From Planococcus shenhongbingii (lineage in GTDB: Bacteria; Bacillota; Bacilli; Bacillales_A; Planococcaceae): DNA of 64,000 nucleotides. The notes beneath the pieces are model-generated. The model was not told the DNA's origin, did no database searches, and worked only from the letters and a program-made list of their open reading frames with translations. A program made the translations under genes and the position numbers. Below are positions 14,860-23,183 of this stretch, in pieces. Within the stretch, counting starts at the first letter, position 1; the number at the start of each line of letters is the position of its first letter. The DNA is taken from positions 2,356,001 through 2,420,000 of the forward strand of contig NZ_CP129235.1 of NCBI RefSeq assembly GCF_030413635.1, read 5' to 3'.

Positions 14860-16821
14860 TCAAATCCATGTGTAAGTTTTGCCCCAGCTTTCACGTGACA
14901 AACGCTCGATTTCTTCCACATCTGCATCCTCGACCATATAAGTATCACCTTGTTCATAAGGGTTGTAATGGAACGCATACATACGGGCAGTGAATTGATG
15001 GAACGGCAGCGATGATTCGCCTTCAAGCTCTCCGTGGCCCTGGACACTGGTTTCAATGCCTTGCCCCCAGTTCTGGCCGCTGTCGTTGTTGGGATTGTAG
15101 AAATAAACACGGACTTCGCCTTGCTCATCCTGGTCAATCCGCTGAATTGATACAGCATGCAGCCCAAGTAGCCGGCCATGGACATTGGTGATGTAAATCC
15201 CCACAGGGTTCGGGTAGATCAATTCATAGCCTTCGTTATACTCTGGATGATGTGTGGCATAGAACAGGCGGACAAACGCCTGATAATCCGTTACATAGCC
15301 TGTCAGCGGGTCGATAATATTGATAAAGCCTCTCGGGATCCATTCGCCGTAGAACTCTGGATTGACCCATTTATGGCCGTCTTCACCGCGCAATAACGTC
15401 TTCTTCATCATTTCATTGTAGATTTTATCGAGATGCGGCACTAGTACGACGGAAACAGGATCCAGCTCTTGATGAATTTCCGCCGCCACTCCGCCTTCAA
15501 TCGTATTAGAGTGAATAACTTCCCCTTCAAACGTAATATCAATATCATTTTCCCGGACTGCCCGGGCGATGTACTCGAGCAATTGGCCAATGCCATGCTG
15601 AGCCCAGAGGCTGATGGCCCGCGCGGATTGACAAGTCGGGTTCAGCCCTTGGCCGATGCCAAGCGGCTGGCCTAAAACGCTGATTACGCCTCCAACCAAA
15701 ACACCATTGGCGGTGATGCCGCCTTTGCGATGCTCTCTTCGCAAAAGAACTTTTTTAACGTCCGGATGGACATCGATTTCGAACAGCCTGCGCAGAGCCG
15801 GCAGCAACGGATCCTGAGTCAGTACTCCACGGTCCAGCATTCTCGACAAACCGTAGATCACTTTGCTGGTTTCCGGATGGACAGCAATTTGGATCATGTC
15901 CCGAATCAGCTCGGCATTGGCGTTGAAGCTGGCGGTGCCTATTTCAGATAGACTTAGGGCTTCCGGAATCAAATCTGAATACTTGCGGTTCAAGTAGCGG
16001 ATAAAAATGGCATTCGCCGGAGCCACAAGGCCGGTCGTATTCATCGATTCTGCGAAAGCGCGGCTTTCTGAGCGCAATGTTTCTTCGTCCACTTCCATCA
16101 GATGCTTGCGGTATTCCCGCAAGTTCGGAAATTTCTCGGTTAATGGCGTTGGCGTAGTAATGGCTTTTTTAAACGCCATTAAGTTTTCTTTCGTGCTTTC
16201 TTCGATATTCTCATCGATCATTTGAGTTGCTGTTTCAATCATGTGAATGATGCGGTCCACCATGATCGGACGCTGGACAGTCAGCCGGCCGATTTCTTCA
16301 ACCAGCTTGTTGGCTACTGCTTTATACGATAAACGCCCGCCCAGAAAGCGGAATAAGCGTTCTGCACGTTCCGTGTGTTCCCCGGCTTCCACTCGTGCTG
16401 CTTCCGTTTCTGCCGGGAAAAGCAAATCAAGGTTTAAAGCAAGCACTTCGTTCAGGAACGTGGCTGCTTCTTCTGCCGATACTTCCGTGTGCTGGTATTT
16501 CCCTTCAGAAATGGCCAGCATGCGCAGTTCGCTCAGCATTTCCACAACAGAATTGATGCCTCGGATTTTCAGCGAGCCGCCGACAAAAGGAGGTTCCAAA
16601 TTTTCCGCTTCTGTCCAAGGCCCTCCGTGGAACACACCGGACTTATCAAAATCAGCAGCATAGTCATACAGCATTTCCAAACCTTCGTCTGTTGCCGCCA
16701 ATTCTGTTGCTAATTGAAAAACTTCTGTCTGATACATGCTTTTTGCAAACGGCTTGGCTTCTTCCAATGAGCGAAGAGCCTGTTCAAATTTATCTTTTAC
16801 AGACGTCAATTCTGTTGCCAT
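14860..16821 (-). CDS. Large protein with papain-like Cys/His/Asn arrangement, partner of ATP-grasp ligase
   Basis: 653 residues, soluble, no signal peptide. The N-terminal 350 residues are helical. The C-terminal part has GQGLNPTCQSARAISLW (Cys397 preceded by Gln391), GLHAVSI (His555) and YFYNPNNDSGQ (Asn576). This spacing and order, Gln-Cys-His-Asn, is that of papain-like cysteine peptidases and transglutaminase-like enzymes; catalysis is my inference. It starts 18 bases after the ATP-grasp stop, so the two form an operon. I do not recognise a named family. It ends at a strong terminator shared with cspD. Confidence 0.7.
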   Translation of the reverse strand: MATELTSVKDKFEQALRSLEEAKPFAKSMYQTEVFQLATELAATDEGLEMLYDYAADFDKSGVFHGGPWTEAENLEPPFVGGSLKIRGINSVVEMLSELRMLAISEGKYQHTEVSAEEAATFLNEVLALNLDLLFPAETEAARVEAGEHTERAERLFRFLGGRLSYKAVANKLVEEIGRLTVQRPIMVDRIIHMIETATQMIDENIEESTKENLMAFKKAITTPTPLTEKFPNLREYRKHLMEVDEETLRSESRAFAESMNTTGLVAPANAIFIRYLNRKYSDLIPEALSLSEIGTASFNANAELIRDMIQIAVHPETSKVIYGLSRMLDRGVLTQDPLLPALRRLFEIDVHPDVKKVLLRREHRKGGITANGVLVGGVISVLGQPLGIGQGLNPTCQSARAISLWAQHGIGQLLEYIARAVRENDIDITFEGEVIHSNTIEGGVAAEIHQELDPVSVVLVPHLDKIYNEMMKKTLLRGEDGHKWVNPEFYGEWIPRGFINIIDPLTGYVTDYQAFVRLFYATHHPEYNEGYELIYPNPVGIYITNVHGRLLGLHAVSIQRIDQDEQGEVRVYFYNPNNDSGQNWGQGIETSVQGHGELEGESSLPFHQFTARMYAFHYNPYEQGDTYMVEDADVEEIERLSRESWGKTYTWI

Positions 16822-16839
16822 TATGATTCCCCCAAATAA

Positions 16840-18063
16840 TTAAAGATAAAAATCGAATTTCTCGTAATTCTTCAATAGCTCTTTCATCCGGTCACTGTCT
16901 TCCCCAAAGAAGAATAAGGTACCGTAATGGTTCCCAAAGCCGACGCGTTCCGCTACTTTAGAGGTCACAGGAATAAATAAATCGTGTTTTTCAAAATAAG
17001 AATCGGCCTTCAAATTATCCGGAACATTAAGTTTTTCAATCAGCCGGACACGCGGATAGACCATCAAACTTCCTGCATAGCCTTTAGCGGAAGTGACTTC
17101 TTCAGGGAAAAACGCTTCCAGTTCTTCAGCGGTAGTATCTGGATCGCTGCACAGTATTTGAGCCTGGAAAGCGTTAAAGCCATATGCTCTTTCGATCAAG
17201 TCGAAAATATGCCCTCCCGGTACCCGGGCTGCCACTTCCCCGAAGTTCAATGTGCCATCATGTGAAATGAAATATTCCGGATGAATTACACCGTAACTGA
17301 TTTCAAATGAATCTACCAGTTTTTGGATTTCATTCAAAATTTGTGGACGATAAGCTTCCAGTGCCGGGGAAGCTGGTACGAAATTGGAATGGCCCAGCTT
17401 AACATACTCTGTAATATTGAGGAACTTTACTTGCCCATCGTGAATAAAAGCTTCGCATGAAAATTCCTGCCCGTCCAAATGGCTTTCCATTAAATAAGGA
17501 AATTCTTCTTCTATTTTTTCAATATCTGCCGCATCGCGGATGACCATATGGCCAACGGTTCCAGCTTTATTGAGCGGCTTAATATGGATCGGATCGTTTA
17601 AATCGCCTTCAATTTTGATCAGCGCATCATTCACGCGCTTTAAAAAGCGATGGATGTCATCTTTGGAATAAGCTTCTTCAAATACCCCTACTTTGATGCC
17701 CGACATTTGGGCTTTCCGTTTCATCAAACCTTTGTCCCGGAGCAAAAGCGAGCGGTTGAAAACTCGGGGGTCATCAAAAAAACGGGCATTCAGTGCTCCT
17801 GCCCATTCTACAGTTTCTTCATAAATTGGTACTGCCAGTTTGGTATCCATGTCATCCAAGATCTGGTAAAGCTCTTCTGACCCTTCATTGAGGCGGTCAA
17901 AATCCCAGCCCACAAAATTGATGTCGTTTTCTTTTGCAAATCCTTCAAAATCAGGTGGACCTACTACTACATATGGCCGGTCAAGCTTGTCAATCGCTTC
18001 AATCGCCGGCAGGCTCCATCCTAAAATTGCTGTTAGTTTCCCATCATTATTCGTCGCAGACAT
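16840..18063 (-). CDS. ATP-grasp domain ligase
   Basis: 407 residues. It has an N-terminal pre-ATP-grasp domain (AILGWSLPAIEAIDKL), an ATP-binding region (IHIKPLNKAGTVGHMVI, YLMESHLDGQEFSCEAF) and the metal-binding end NFGEVAARVPGGHIFDLIERA. Members form amide or thioester bonds with a carboxyl substrate activated as acyl phosphate, as in dipeptide or modified-amino-acid synthesis. AAAGGGAGAG precedes the ATG. It is the first gene of a two-gene operon with the Cys-protease-like protein and is divergent from a GNAT gene. Confidence 0.85.
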   Translation of the reverse strand: MSATNNDGKLTAILGWSLPAIEAIDKLDRPYVVVGPPDFEGFAKENDINFVGWDFDRLNEGSEELYQILDDMDTKLAVPIYEETVEWAGALNARFFDDPRVFNRSLLLRDKGLMKRKAQMSGIKVGVFEEAYSKDDIHRFLKRVNDALIKIEGDLNDPIHIKPLNKAGTVGHMVIRDAADIEKIEEEFPYLMESHLDGQEFSCEAFIHDGQVKFLNITEYVKLGHSNFVPASPALEAYRPQILNEIQKLVDSFEISYGVIHPEYFISHDGTLNFGEVAARVPGGHIFDLIERAYGFNAFQAQILCSDPDTTAEELEAFFPEEVTSAKGYAGSLMVYPRVRLIEKLNVPDNLKADSYFEKHDLFIPVTSKVAERVGFGNHYGTLFFFGEDSDRMKELLKNYEKFDFYL

Positions 18064-18154
18064 TGAATCTCTCCCTTTCCCTTTTGCACTTGCCTTAGCT
18101 ATTCTACTATATTACCTAATGAAAGAATATTCAAACCTGAAAAAATATTGGTTT

Positions 18155-18176
18155 AATTCCCTTTACTTTGGGAATT
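18155..18176. promoter_or_regulatory. Inverted repeat in the divergent promoter region
   Basis: AATTCCC, eight bases, GGGAATT lies between the divergent ATP-grasp and GNAT genes. Its symmetry and location suit an operator; no regulator gene is nearby. Confidence 0.4.
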
Positions 18177-18204
18177 TTAGTATAAAAGAAAGGAGAAGAA
18201 TGCC

Positions 18205-18774
18205 GTGGAGCCATGGTTTCTGAGATTGAGAGAATATTTCCCTGCCAAAGAGATGAAATCGGAACAACATATGAAAACATTATTCGAGAAAAAATCGGAC
18301 GCCTATAAATTGGATGAAAGCCAAAACCACACGCTGGTTTATTTTGAAAAACCGGATTTTTTATTTATTGATTATATACTGGTTAACAGTACTTCACGAG
18401 GAAGCGGGCTGGGCAGCAAAATAATCGAAAAAGTGAAAAATAAAAACAAGCCCATCGTCCTGGAAGTTGATCCGATTACGCCTGAAGATCCCGAATCCGC
18501 CAAACGGGTACGTTTTTACCAAAAGCAGAATTTCAGAAAAGCTCCATCAATCGAGTATGTACGGAAGCATCCGGTCACCGGTGAAAAAAGCGTCATGGAT
18601 ATTTTTTATTGGACACCTGCAGATACATCCGAAGAGTGGGTTTTGGAAAAGATGATGGAAGCCTACGAGGAAGTCCACGCTTTTGATAACGAAGCATTTT
18701 ACGGAATCGAACCGCAGCCGGCCGCGCAGGTTTTGCAGCTGGCAGAAGCCCGGCGCCAACAGCAAGCGAAATAG
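18205..18774 (+). CDS. GNAT family N-acetyltransferase
   Basis: 189 residues from a GTG that follows AAAGGAG. The acetyl-CoA loop is visible as SRGSGLGSKIIEKV near 70-82, with FYQKQNFR in the following strand-helix. The C-terminal 60 residues (FYWTPADTSEEWVLEKMMEAY) are an extra helical extension. The substrate is unknown. It is divergent from the ATP-grasp operon and may act with it. Its stop is followed at once by the first hairpin of element A. Confidence 0.75.
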   Translation: MEPWFLRLREYFPAKEMKSEQHMKTLFEKKSDAYKLDESQNHTLVYFEKPDFLFIDYILVNSTSRGSGLGSKIIEKVKNKNKPIVLEVDPITPEDPESAKRVRFYQKQNFRKAPSIEYVRKHPVTGEKSVMDIFYWTPADTSEEWVLEKMMEAYEEVHAFDNEAFYGIEPQPAAQVLQLAEARRQQQAK

Positions 18775-18776
18775 AA

Positions 18777-18805
18777 AAGCCTGCATCGTTACTCGATGCA
18801 GGCTT
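18777..18805 (+). repeat. Left copy of duplicated terminator hairpin (element A)
   Basis: AAGCCTGCATCG, short loop, CGATGCAGGCTT. It lies three bases after the GNAT stop but lacks its own T run. The same stem recurs at 19205-19234, where the T run is found. Confidence 0.75.
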
Positions 18806-19204
18806 CAGACTGTAGACAAAGTGTGCTTGAAATGAATAAGACGGTATAAATCCCAACCGGTCCGGCCACTTCGCTTTCCGTGGGCTCGGCTTCAGCCTCC
18901 TCGTCACTGGCGTTCCTGTGGGGTCTTCAGCTCGAGCTGGTCCCACAGGAGTCTCGTGGCCGGACCGGTTGGGGGTGTCGCGTGACTTCAAGGAATCCCT
19001 TCCAGCCAGGATGCCGCTTTTCACTTCACGCCAGGTTCCGCAGCGGAAACCGGCGAGGGCAAACACTGTGCTCCTGCATTGCACCTGCATCGCTGCGCTA
19101 GCTTCGGCGCGAGCCCGCGGAAAGCGTCCGGTTGAAGCGCAGGAACCGAAGAGAGAACCTTGTTTTTTTATATTTATTCACATGTTTTTTTGTCTACAAA
19201 CTCA
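18806..19204. repeat. GC-rich repeat element A with terminal inverted repeats
   Basis: 399 bases between two copies of the GNAT terminator hairpin. The left end CAGACTGTAGACAAAG and the right end TTTGTCTACAAACTCA are imperfect inverted repeats. Inside, CCCAACCGGTCCGGCCAC (18852-18869) pairs perfectly with 18956-18973 around an 86-base core that contains further short palindromes. No credible gene. The element looks like a MITE-type or RNA-forming mobile repeat. Confidence 0.7.
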
Positions 19205-19238
19205 AGCCTGCATCGAAAATACTCGATGCAGGCTTTTC
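19205..19238 (+). terminator. Terminator, right copy of duplicated hairpin (element A)
   Basis: AGCCTGCATCG, loop, CGATGCAGGCTTTT. It is probably the original terminator of the GNAT gene, now separated from it by element A. Confidence 0.75.
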
Positions 19239-19246
19239 TATGCGTT

Positions 19247-19444
19247 TCATTTATGATTGGTTCCTACTTTGTTTAACTCGTTTCCAAGGAATTGAAGCTG
19301 CGACCCAATTGAGCAATTGCTAATGCAAAAACGATGAGCAGCCGTTTTCCCCTGCTCTTTGCGAATTTGTTTCCTAACAAAACATCCTTCACAATATGTT
19401 TCCATCATTTCATCAATTTCATTGATAATTGAAAGTTTGTTCAA
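19247..19444 (-). CDS. Small zinc-finger protein
   Basis: 65 residues with two cysteine pairs: YCEGC near 17-21 and CISNC near 40-44. The body is MNKLSIINEIDEMMETYC and RKEQGKTAAHRF. This is the Bacillus zinc-finger family annotated as DUF2602-like, conserved in Bacillaceae with no known role. GGGGTG precedes the ATG. It is divergent from ypdP. Confidence 0.7.
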   Translation of the reverse strand: MNKLSIINEIDEMMETYCEGCFVRKQIRKEQGKTAAHRFCISNCSIGSQLQFLGNELNKVGTNHK

Positions 19445-19488
19445 ACTGTCACCCCTTTAAATTGCCATTCGCTTATTTTACTACTTAT

Positions 19489-19517
19489 TTGTCTTTTAAT
19501 CCAACACTAGTTATACT
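19489..19517 (+). promoter_or_regulatory. Sigma-A promoter of ypdP
   Basis: TTGTCT, 17 bases, TATACT, placing the start near 19524, just before the riboswitch. Confidence 0.7.
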
Positions 19518-19540
19518 ATCAAAGGACAATTTCATCTGAT

Positions 19541-19580
19541 CAGCGGTTCGTAAACTCCCGCTTTATCAAAACTAAGGAGG
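19541..19580 (+). promoter_or_regulatory. preQ1-I riboswitch
   Basis: AGCGGTTCGTAAACTCCCGCT, then an A/T-rich linker and AAAACTAAGG. This is the class I preQ1 aptamer: a short GC hairpin, the CCC loop element and the ACTAAGG tail that closes the pseudoknot. The tail overlaps the GGAGG ribosome site of ypdP, so ligand binding should block translation. It agrees with the transporter it precedes. Confidence 0.85.
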
Positions 19581-19587
19581 AAACTAC

Positions 19588-20271
19588 TTGTTTAACGAGT
19601 ATTTGGGCCTTGGCTTTGCCTTGGTCAATTTTATATTGCTGCTCATCATGTACAAATTTTTCGGGAAAGCCGGATTGTTTGCATGGGTAGCCCTTTCTAC
19701 AATTTTAGCGAATATCCAAGTCACGAAGACCATTGAAATTATCGGATTGACGGCTACGCTTGGAAATAGTTTATATGCTTCGACTTTTCTCGCTACTGAT
19801 ATTTTAAATGAGAAATACGGTCAAAAAGAGGCGAAAAAAGCGGTTTGGCTCGGATTCTCATCTCTTTTGATCATGATTGTAGTGATGCAATTCGGCATGA
19901 AGTTCGTTCCGGCTGAAAGCGACTTTGCCAATGATTCGCTGCATACGATTTTCGGATTGATTCCGCAACTCGCAGTCGCCAGTATGCTGGCTTATCTCAC
20001 CAGCCAGCATTTGGCCGTATATATATTCGCCGCCATTCGCAAAGTCTTTCCAAAAGATAGCCAGTTCTGGATCCGCAACAATGGCTCGACATTGATCAGC
20101 CAGCTGCTTGATACCTTTATCTTTACCAGTATCGCTTTTTACGGTGTTTATCCGTTTGATATTTGGTGGCAGATATTCATCTCGACTTATGTGCTGAAAT
20201 TCATTGTTTCAGTCCTTGATACACCGTTTGGCTATATCGCCAAAGCTTTAAAACCAATTGACGAAAAGTAG
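19588..20271 (+). CDS. ypdP: Queuosine precursor transporter YpdP
   Basis: 227 residues, about six membrane spans, of the VUT/YhhQ family: LGNSLYASTFLATDILNEKYG with the typical TDILNEKYG motif, and LISQLLDTFIFTSIAF. It imports preQ0/preQ1 or related precursors for tRNA queuosine. The TTG start follows AAGGAGGAAACTAC. The preQ1-I riboswitch upstream fits this role. It is followed after eight bases by ypdQ, as in B. subtilis. Confidence 0.9.
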   Translation: MFNEYLGLGFALVNFILLLIMYKFFGKAGLFAWVALSTILANIQVTKTIEIIGLTATLGNSLYASTFLATDILNEKYGQKEAKKAVWLGFSSLLIMIVVMQFGMKFVPAESDFANDSLHTIFGLIPQLAVASMLAYLTSQHLAVYIFAAIRKVFPKDSQFWIRNNGSTLISQLLDTFIFTSIAFYGVYPFDIWWQIFISTYVLKFIVSVLDTPFGYIAKALKPIDEK

Positions 20272-20279
20272 GTGGGGAT

Positions 20280-20669
20280 ATGCTTGAAGTTTTTGTAGAC
20301 GCTGCGACTGCTGGATCACCGAAAGTCAGCGCTGTCGGCGTATTTATCAGAGGCGAAGGCCACTCCATCAAATGGAGCGAATATGTCGGGGAAATGGATA
20401 ACCATACCGCAGAGTTTACGGCACTGGTCAAAGGACTGGAGCTGGCGCGGGATTTGTCTACCCAAATGGTCTCCATCAAATCAGATTCCCAAGTGGCGGT
20501 TGAAGCTTTTGACAGAGGATTCATCAAAAACCCAAAGTTCAAACCGCTGCTGGAAGAAGCTCTCCGCCTGTCTGCTGAATTCGATTACTGTTTCATCAAA
20601 TGGATTCCGGATTCCCAGAACCGGGCAGCGGACGATCTTGCCCGCACCAAACTGCGTGCCCATAAATAA
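20280..20669 (+). CDS. ypdQ: RNase H-like protein YpdQ
   Basis: 129 residues, RNase HI fold: FVDAATAG (first Asp), HTAEFTALVKGLELA (Glu), IKSDSQVAVEAF (Asp) and NRAADDLA (last Asp). All four acidic residues of the DEDD set are present. It cannot be said whether it has ribonuclease activity in the cell; B. subtilis YpdQ has been reported to lack typical RNase HI activity. In operon with ypdP. Confidence 0.85.
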   Translation: MLEVFVDAATAGSPKVSAVGVFIRGEGHSIKWSEYVGEMDNHTAEFTALVKGLELARDLSTQMVSIKSDSQVAVEAFDRGFIKNPKFKPLLEEALRLSAEFDYCFIKWIPDSQNRAADDLARTKLRAHK

Positions 20670-20675
20670 ATCCAG

Positions 20676-20719
20676 ACTGCAGACTTGCTTGTTCAACTAC
20701 AAGCGCCTGCAGTTTTTTT
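20676..20719 (+). terminator. Terminator of ypdP-ypdQ
   Basis: ACTGCAG...GCTTG, loop, CAAGC..CTGCAGT followed by seven T. Confidence 0.75.
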
Positions 20720-20812
20720 ATCTGCTCGCCTCTCTTCTGTATTTCAAAGTCGCTGCAGACTGCGCTTTAAAAGTCTGGTAAACTAGAGACAGTTGAATCT
20801 TGGAGGTAAATC

Positions 20813-21022
20813 ATGAAATCAAAACTTGGAACAGTGCTCGATATTTTCATTCTGTTGGTTGGGCCTTGGATTATCTATACGCGGGTGCTCGAAATCATGG
20901 AAAACGGTGCTTCAATTTATCCGGTCATTTCAATCATCATCATTACGCTGGCTGTCTTATTCTCGGTTTATAACCTGTATTTGGCAATATCAGCAAAACA
21001 GCAAGGCAATACGAAAAAATAG
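20813..21022 (+). CDS. Small membrane protein
   Basis: 69 residues with two hydrophobic spans (about 7-23 and 36-58) and a polar Lys-rich end. TTGGAGG precedes the ATG. It lies 18 bases upstream of another membrane protein gene, so the two are one operon. No family recognised. Confidence 0.5.
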   Translation: MKSKLGTVLDIFILLVGPWIIYTRVLEIMENGASIYPVISIIIITLAVLFSVYNLYLAISAKQQGNTKK

Positions 21023-21040
21023 TTGAAAAGGTGATTCTTT

Positions 21041-21358
21041 TTGAAATCGGTTTTGTTTTACTTTGTTCCGCTGATTGTTTATGCAATGATCAACAATCTG
21101 GTTGAACGCTTGTATTGGCCATATTATGTAGCATTGCTTTTGGCATTCCTGGGCTTTCAGCTGGCGCGTTTGCGTTATCCCAAAGATGCCGTTCCGCCAA
21201 TTGCGAAAATTACACAAGGCATCTTTTACATACTGACGGTCGCGTTCATTTTCCGGGATCAATACTTAAATCCGCTGATGATCAATGTTTTACTTGGCAT
21301 TACGCTTGTCATCGCCATAGTTGAAATTATGCAATATAGAAGAAAACCATCAGCTTGA
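21041..21358 (+). CDS. Membrane protein of unknown function
   Basis: 105 residues, four hydrophobic segments (about 3-20, 25-43, 53-70 and 77-95) and a basic tail (QYRRKPSA). A TTG start follows AAAGGTG. Second gene of a small membrane operon. Confidence 0.5.
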   Translation: MKSVLFYFVPLIVYAMINNLVERLYWPYYVALLLAFLGFQLARLRYPKDAVPPIAKITQGIFYILTVAFIFRDQYLNPLMINVLLGITLVIAIVEIMQYRRKPSA

Positions 21359-21403
21359 TAACCGTTTCCGCATCGACTACAAATATTTAAAAAGTATAGT
21401 AAA

Positions 21404-21440
21404 AGGCTATGGATTCGTTGCTGAATTCACAGTCTTTTTT
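21404..21440 (+). terminator. Terminator of the small membrane operon
   Basis: AGGCTATGGATTC, six-base loop, GAATTCACAGTCT with six T. One mismatch and two G-T pairs in a 13-base stem. Confidence 0.6.
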
Positions 21441-21501
21441 TATTGTCATTCCGCCGTGCATCATTGAACTGGCTATTATTAAAACGGCGGCAGAGAATTA
21501 G

Positions 21502-21518
21502 GGAATGACTGTCATTCC
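21502..21518. promoter_or_regulatory. Palindrome upstream of the lipoprotein gene
   Basis: GGAATGAC-T-GTCATTCC, perfect over eight pairs. The half-site GTCATTCC occurs again at about 21445. Candidate operator about 80 bases before the lipoprotein start. Confidence 0.4.
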
Positions 21519-21598
21519 AACAGCGTACTGAGAGCCTAAAAGAATCTCCCTTTCCAAACAAAAATATTGTATGATTGGTAAAAAAAGGAGAGAGCGGC

Positions 21599-22300
21599 AT
21601 GAAAAGGTGTTTTGTCGGAATTGGTGTCTTAGCTGCATTGGTTTTGGCAGGATGTACGGAGGAAAAAGCGGAAACGAAACCGGTGGAAATTGATGAAATT
21701 GAATTGGCAAAAGAAGATGCAGGTCTCACAAAAGAAGATGCAGGTCTCACATTGGACATTACGATTCCAGAAGCTGATGGACTGGATGAGTTCAACCAAC
21801 ATGCGGTAGAGCTCGGGAAAGAGCTGGAAGCGGCAGTCAGGAACTCCGAAACAGCCTACCTGGAGGAAAGTGCAGATGGTACTTTGCATGCTGACGGCCA
21901 TATGGATTTTGCAGTTAAATTTTTGGATGAACAAACGGCCAGCGTATTGATTGAAGCTTATTTGTACGAAGCAGGCATGGCGCATGGCATAACTTATTTG
22001 GAACCTTTAAATTACGATTTGCGGACAGGCGCGGCTATTGAATTAGCCGACTTGTTCGAAGGGGACAACTACGTAGCTGACCTCAGTGAATTGGCGAAAG
22101 TGGAAATAGAGACCAGCGAAGTGAAAGATCAGCTGACCAAACCGTTTACGGAAATTAAAGAAAATCAAAAGTTCTACTTGATTCCGAATAACTTGGTATT
22201 GGTGTTCGACCAATACGAAATCACGGCAGGAGTTGCAGGTCCACAAAAGATACTTATTGCAAAGAGCGATTTGAAGAACTTGAAAGACTTGTATAATTGA
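21599..22300 (+). CDS. Lipoprotein with RsiV-like (DUF3298) C-terminal domain
   Basis: 233 residues. A lipoprotein signal peptide ends in LVLAGC (Cys near 18). An acidic linker contains a tandem repeat of seven residues (KEDAGLT twice, from two identical 21-bp units at 21709-21750). The rest resembles the DUF3298/RsiV C-terminal domain: LIEAYLYEAGMAHG, LNYDLRTGAAIELADLF and FYLIPNNLVLVFDQYEI. The domain occurs in anti-sigma factors that sense lysozyme; here there is no anti-sigma part. AAAGGAG precedes the ATG. Confidence 0.7.
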   Translation: MKRCFVGIGVLAALVLAGCTEEKAETKPVEIDEIELAKEDAGLTKEDAGLTLDITIPEADGLDEFNQHAVELGKELEAAVRNSETAYLEESADGTLHADGHMDFAVKFLDEQTASVLIEAYLYEAGMAHGITYLEPLNYDLRTGAAIELADLFEGDNYVADLSELAKVEIETSEVKDQLTKPFTEIKENQKFYLIPNNLVLVFDQYEITAGVAGPQKILIAKSDLKNLKDLYN

Positions 22301-22323
22301 AAATCGAAAATAAAATAGAAACT

Positions 22324-22350
22324 AAAAGCCGTCGGCATGACGGCTTTTTT
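22324..22350 (+). terminator. Terminator of the lipoprotein gene
   Basis: AAAGCCGTC, five-base loop, GACGGCTTTTTT. Confidence 0.9.
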
Positions 22351-22397
22351 ATTTGCAGCTGTATTGGACTAAACTCCATTGCTAAATTGCCAATTCT

Positions 22398-22913
22398 TTA
22401 GCGATTGTTCAATCTTCCCTGAATCCACTCCCGTGTTTCATTGCTGTTTTTCAAAGCTCTTTTCGGTATGATATAAGCGCTCATCGCGCTATTATACAAG
22501 TAGAAACGCTCTTCATCTTCTTGCAAACTTAGAATGGCTGGCCAGGATGCTTTCTTTTCTTCCGTGGAGGAGGTCTGGATTATTCCTTCGTCTGATAAAG
22601 TCATTGTGTACTTCCCAATAATGCCTCCCGCTTTTCCTTCTCTCAGCATTTTTTTAACGTTCCGCATGACGCTGCTGTAAAAGAATTTCGGATAAAAGAT
22701 GATCCACACCATACTAATAAGTAAAAAAGGAATTAGGAAAAACAAAAAAGGCGTATTGACGATCACCGAAAAAATATACGCCAGGAAAATATAAATTACC
22801 GGAACCAGGATTTGCTGCAATCGAAGCGAACGAGTTGCCGTTTTGGAATGCTTTACATGTTGAAGGTTGAAGCTTAGATAATCTTCTTCTGTTAAGTTGA
22901 ATTCTATTTGCAT
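22398..22913 (-). CDS. YcxB-like membrane protein
   Basis: 171 residues. It starts MQIEFNLTEEDYLSFNLQH, a typical YcxB opening, followed by two adjacent spans (about 37-75) and a C-terminal soluble domain with the pattern ISLQEDEERFYLYNSAMSAYIIPKRAL. The ATG at 22913 has AAAGGAG at good spacing. Function unknown in the family. Confidence 0.7.
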   Translation of the reverse strand: MQIEFNLTEEDYLSFNLQHVKHSKTATRSLRLQQILVPVIYIFLAYIFSVIVNTPFLFFLIPFLLISMVWIIFYPKFFYSSVMRNVKKMLREGKAGGIIGKYTMTLSDEGIIQTSSTEEKKASWPAILSLQEDEERFYLYNSAMSAYIIPKRALKNSNETREWIQGRLNNR

Positions 22914-22986
22914 ATGGGGCTCCTTTCGCTTCAAAAATGAACGCTGCTGACTGGCAAGCTCTATCTCTGTAATATGGCTGCTAGCT

Positions 22987-23109
22987 TCATTTCGTAAAAT
23001 ACCAAACCAAGACCAGAACAATGGCGACGATGATCCAAGTAGCAATCCGGATTCTATTTCGCTTTTTGCGGATCTCTGCCTCTTCTTTTACGTCCTTCAT
23101 TAATGACAT
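22987..23109 (-). CDS. Small single-span membrane protein, 40 residues
   Basis: MSLMKDVKEEAEIRKKRNRI followed by one span (TWIIVAIVLVLVWYF). GGGAG lies upstream of the ATG. It precedes the YcxB-like gene by about 70 bases. The charged helix plus span is a common small-membrane-protein layout. Function unknown. Confidence 0.45.
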   Translation of the reverse strand: MSLMKDVKEEAEIRKKRNRIRIATWIIVAIVLVLVWYFTK

Positions 23110-23183
23110 ATTTTTCACTCCCTGCTGTTTTGATACCTTTTACTGGCAAATTCTATTATGATGAAAAAAAGGAGGTTTTATTC

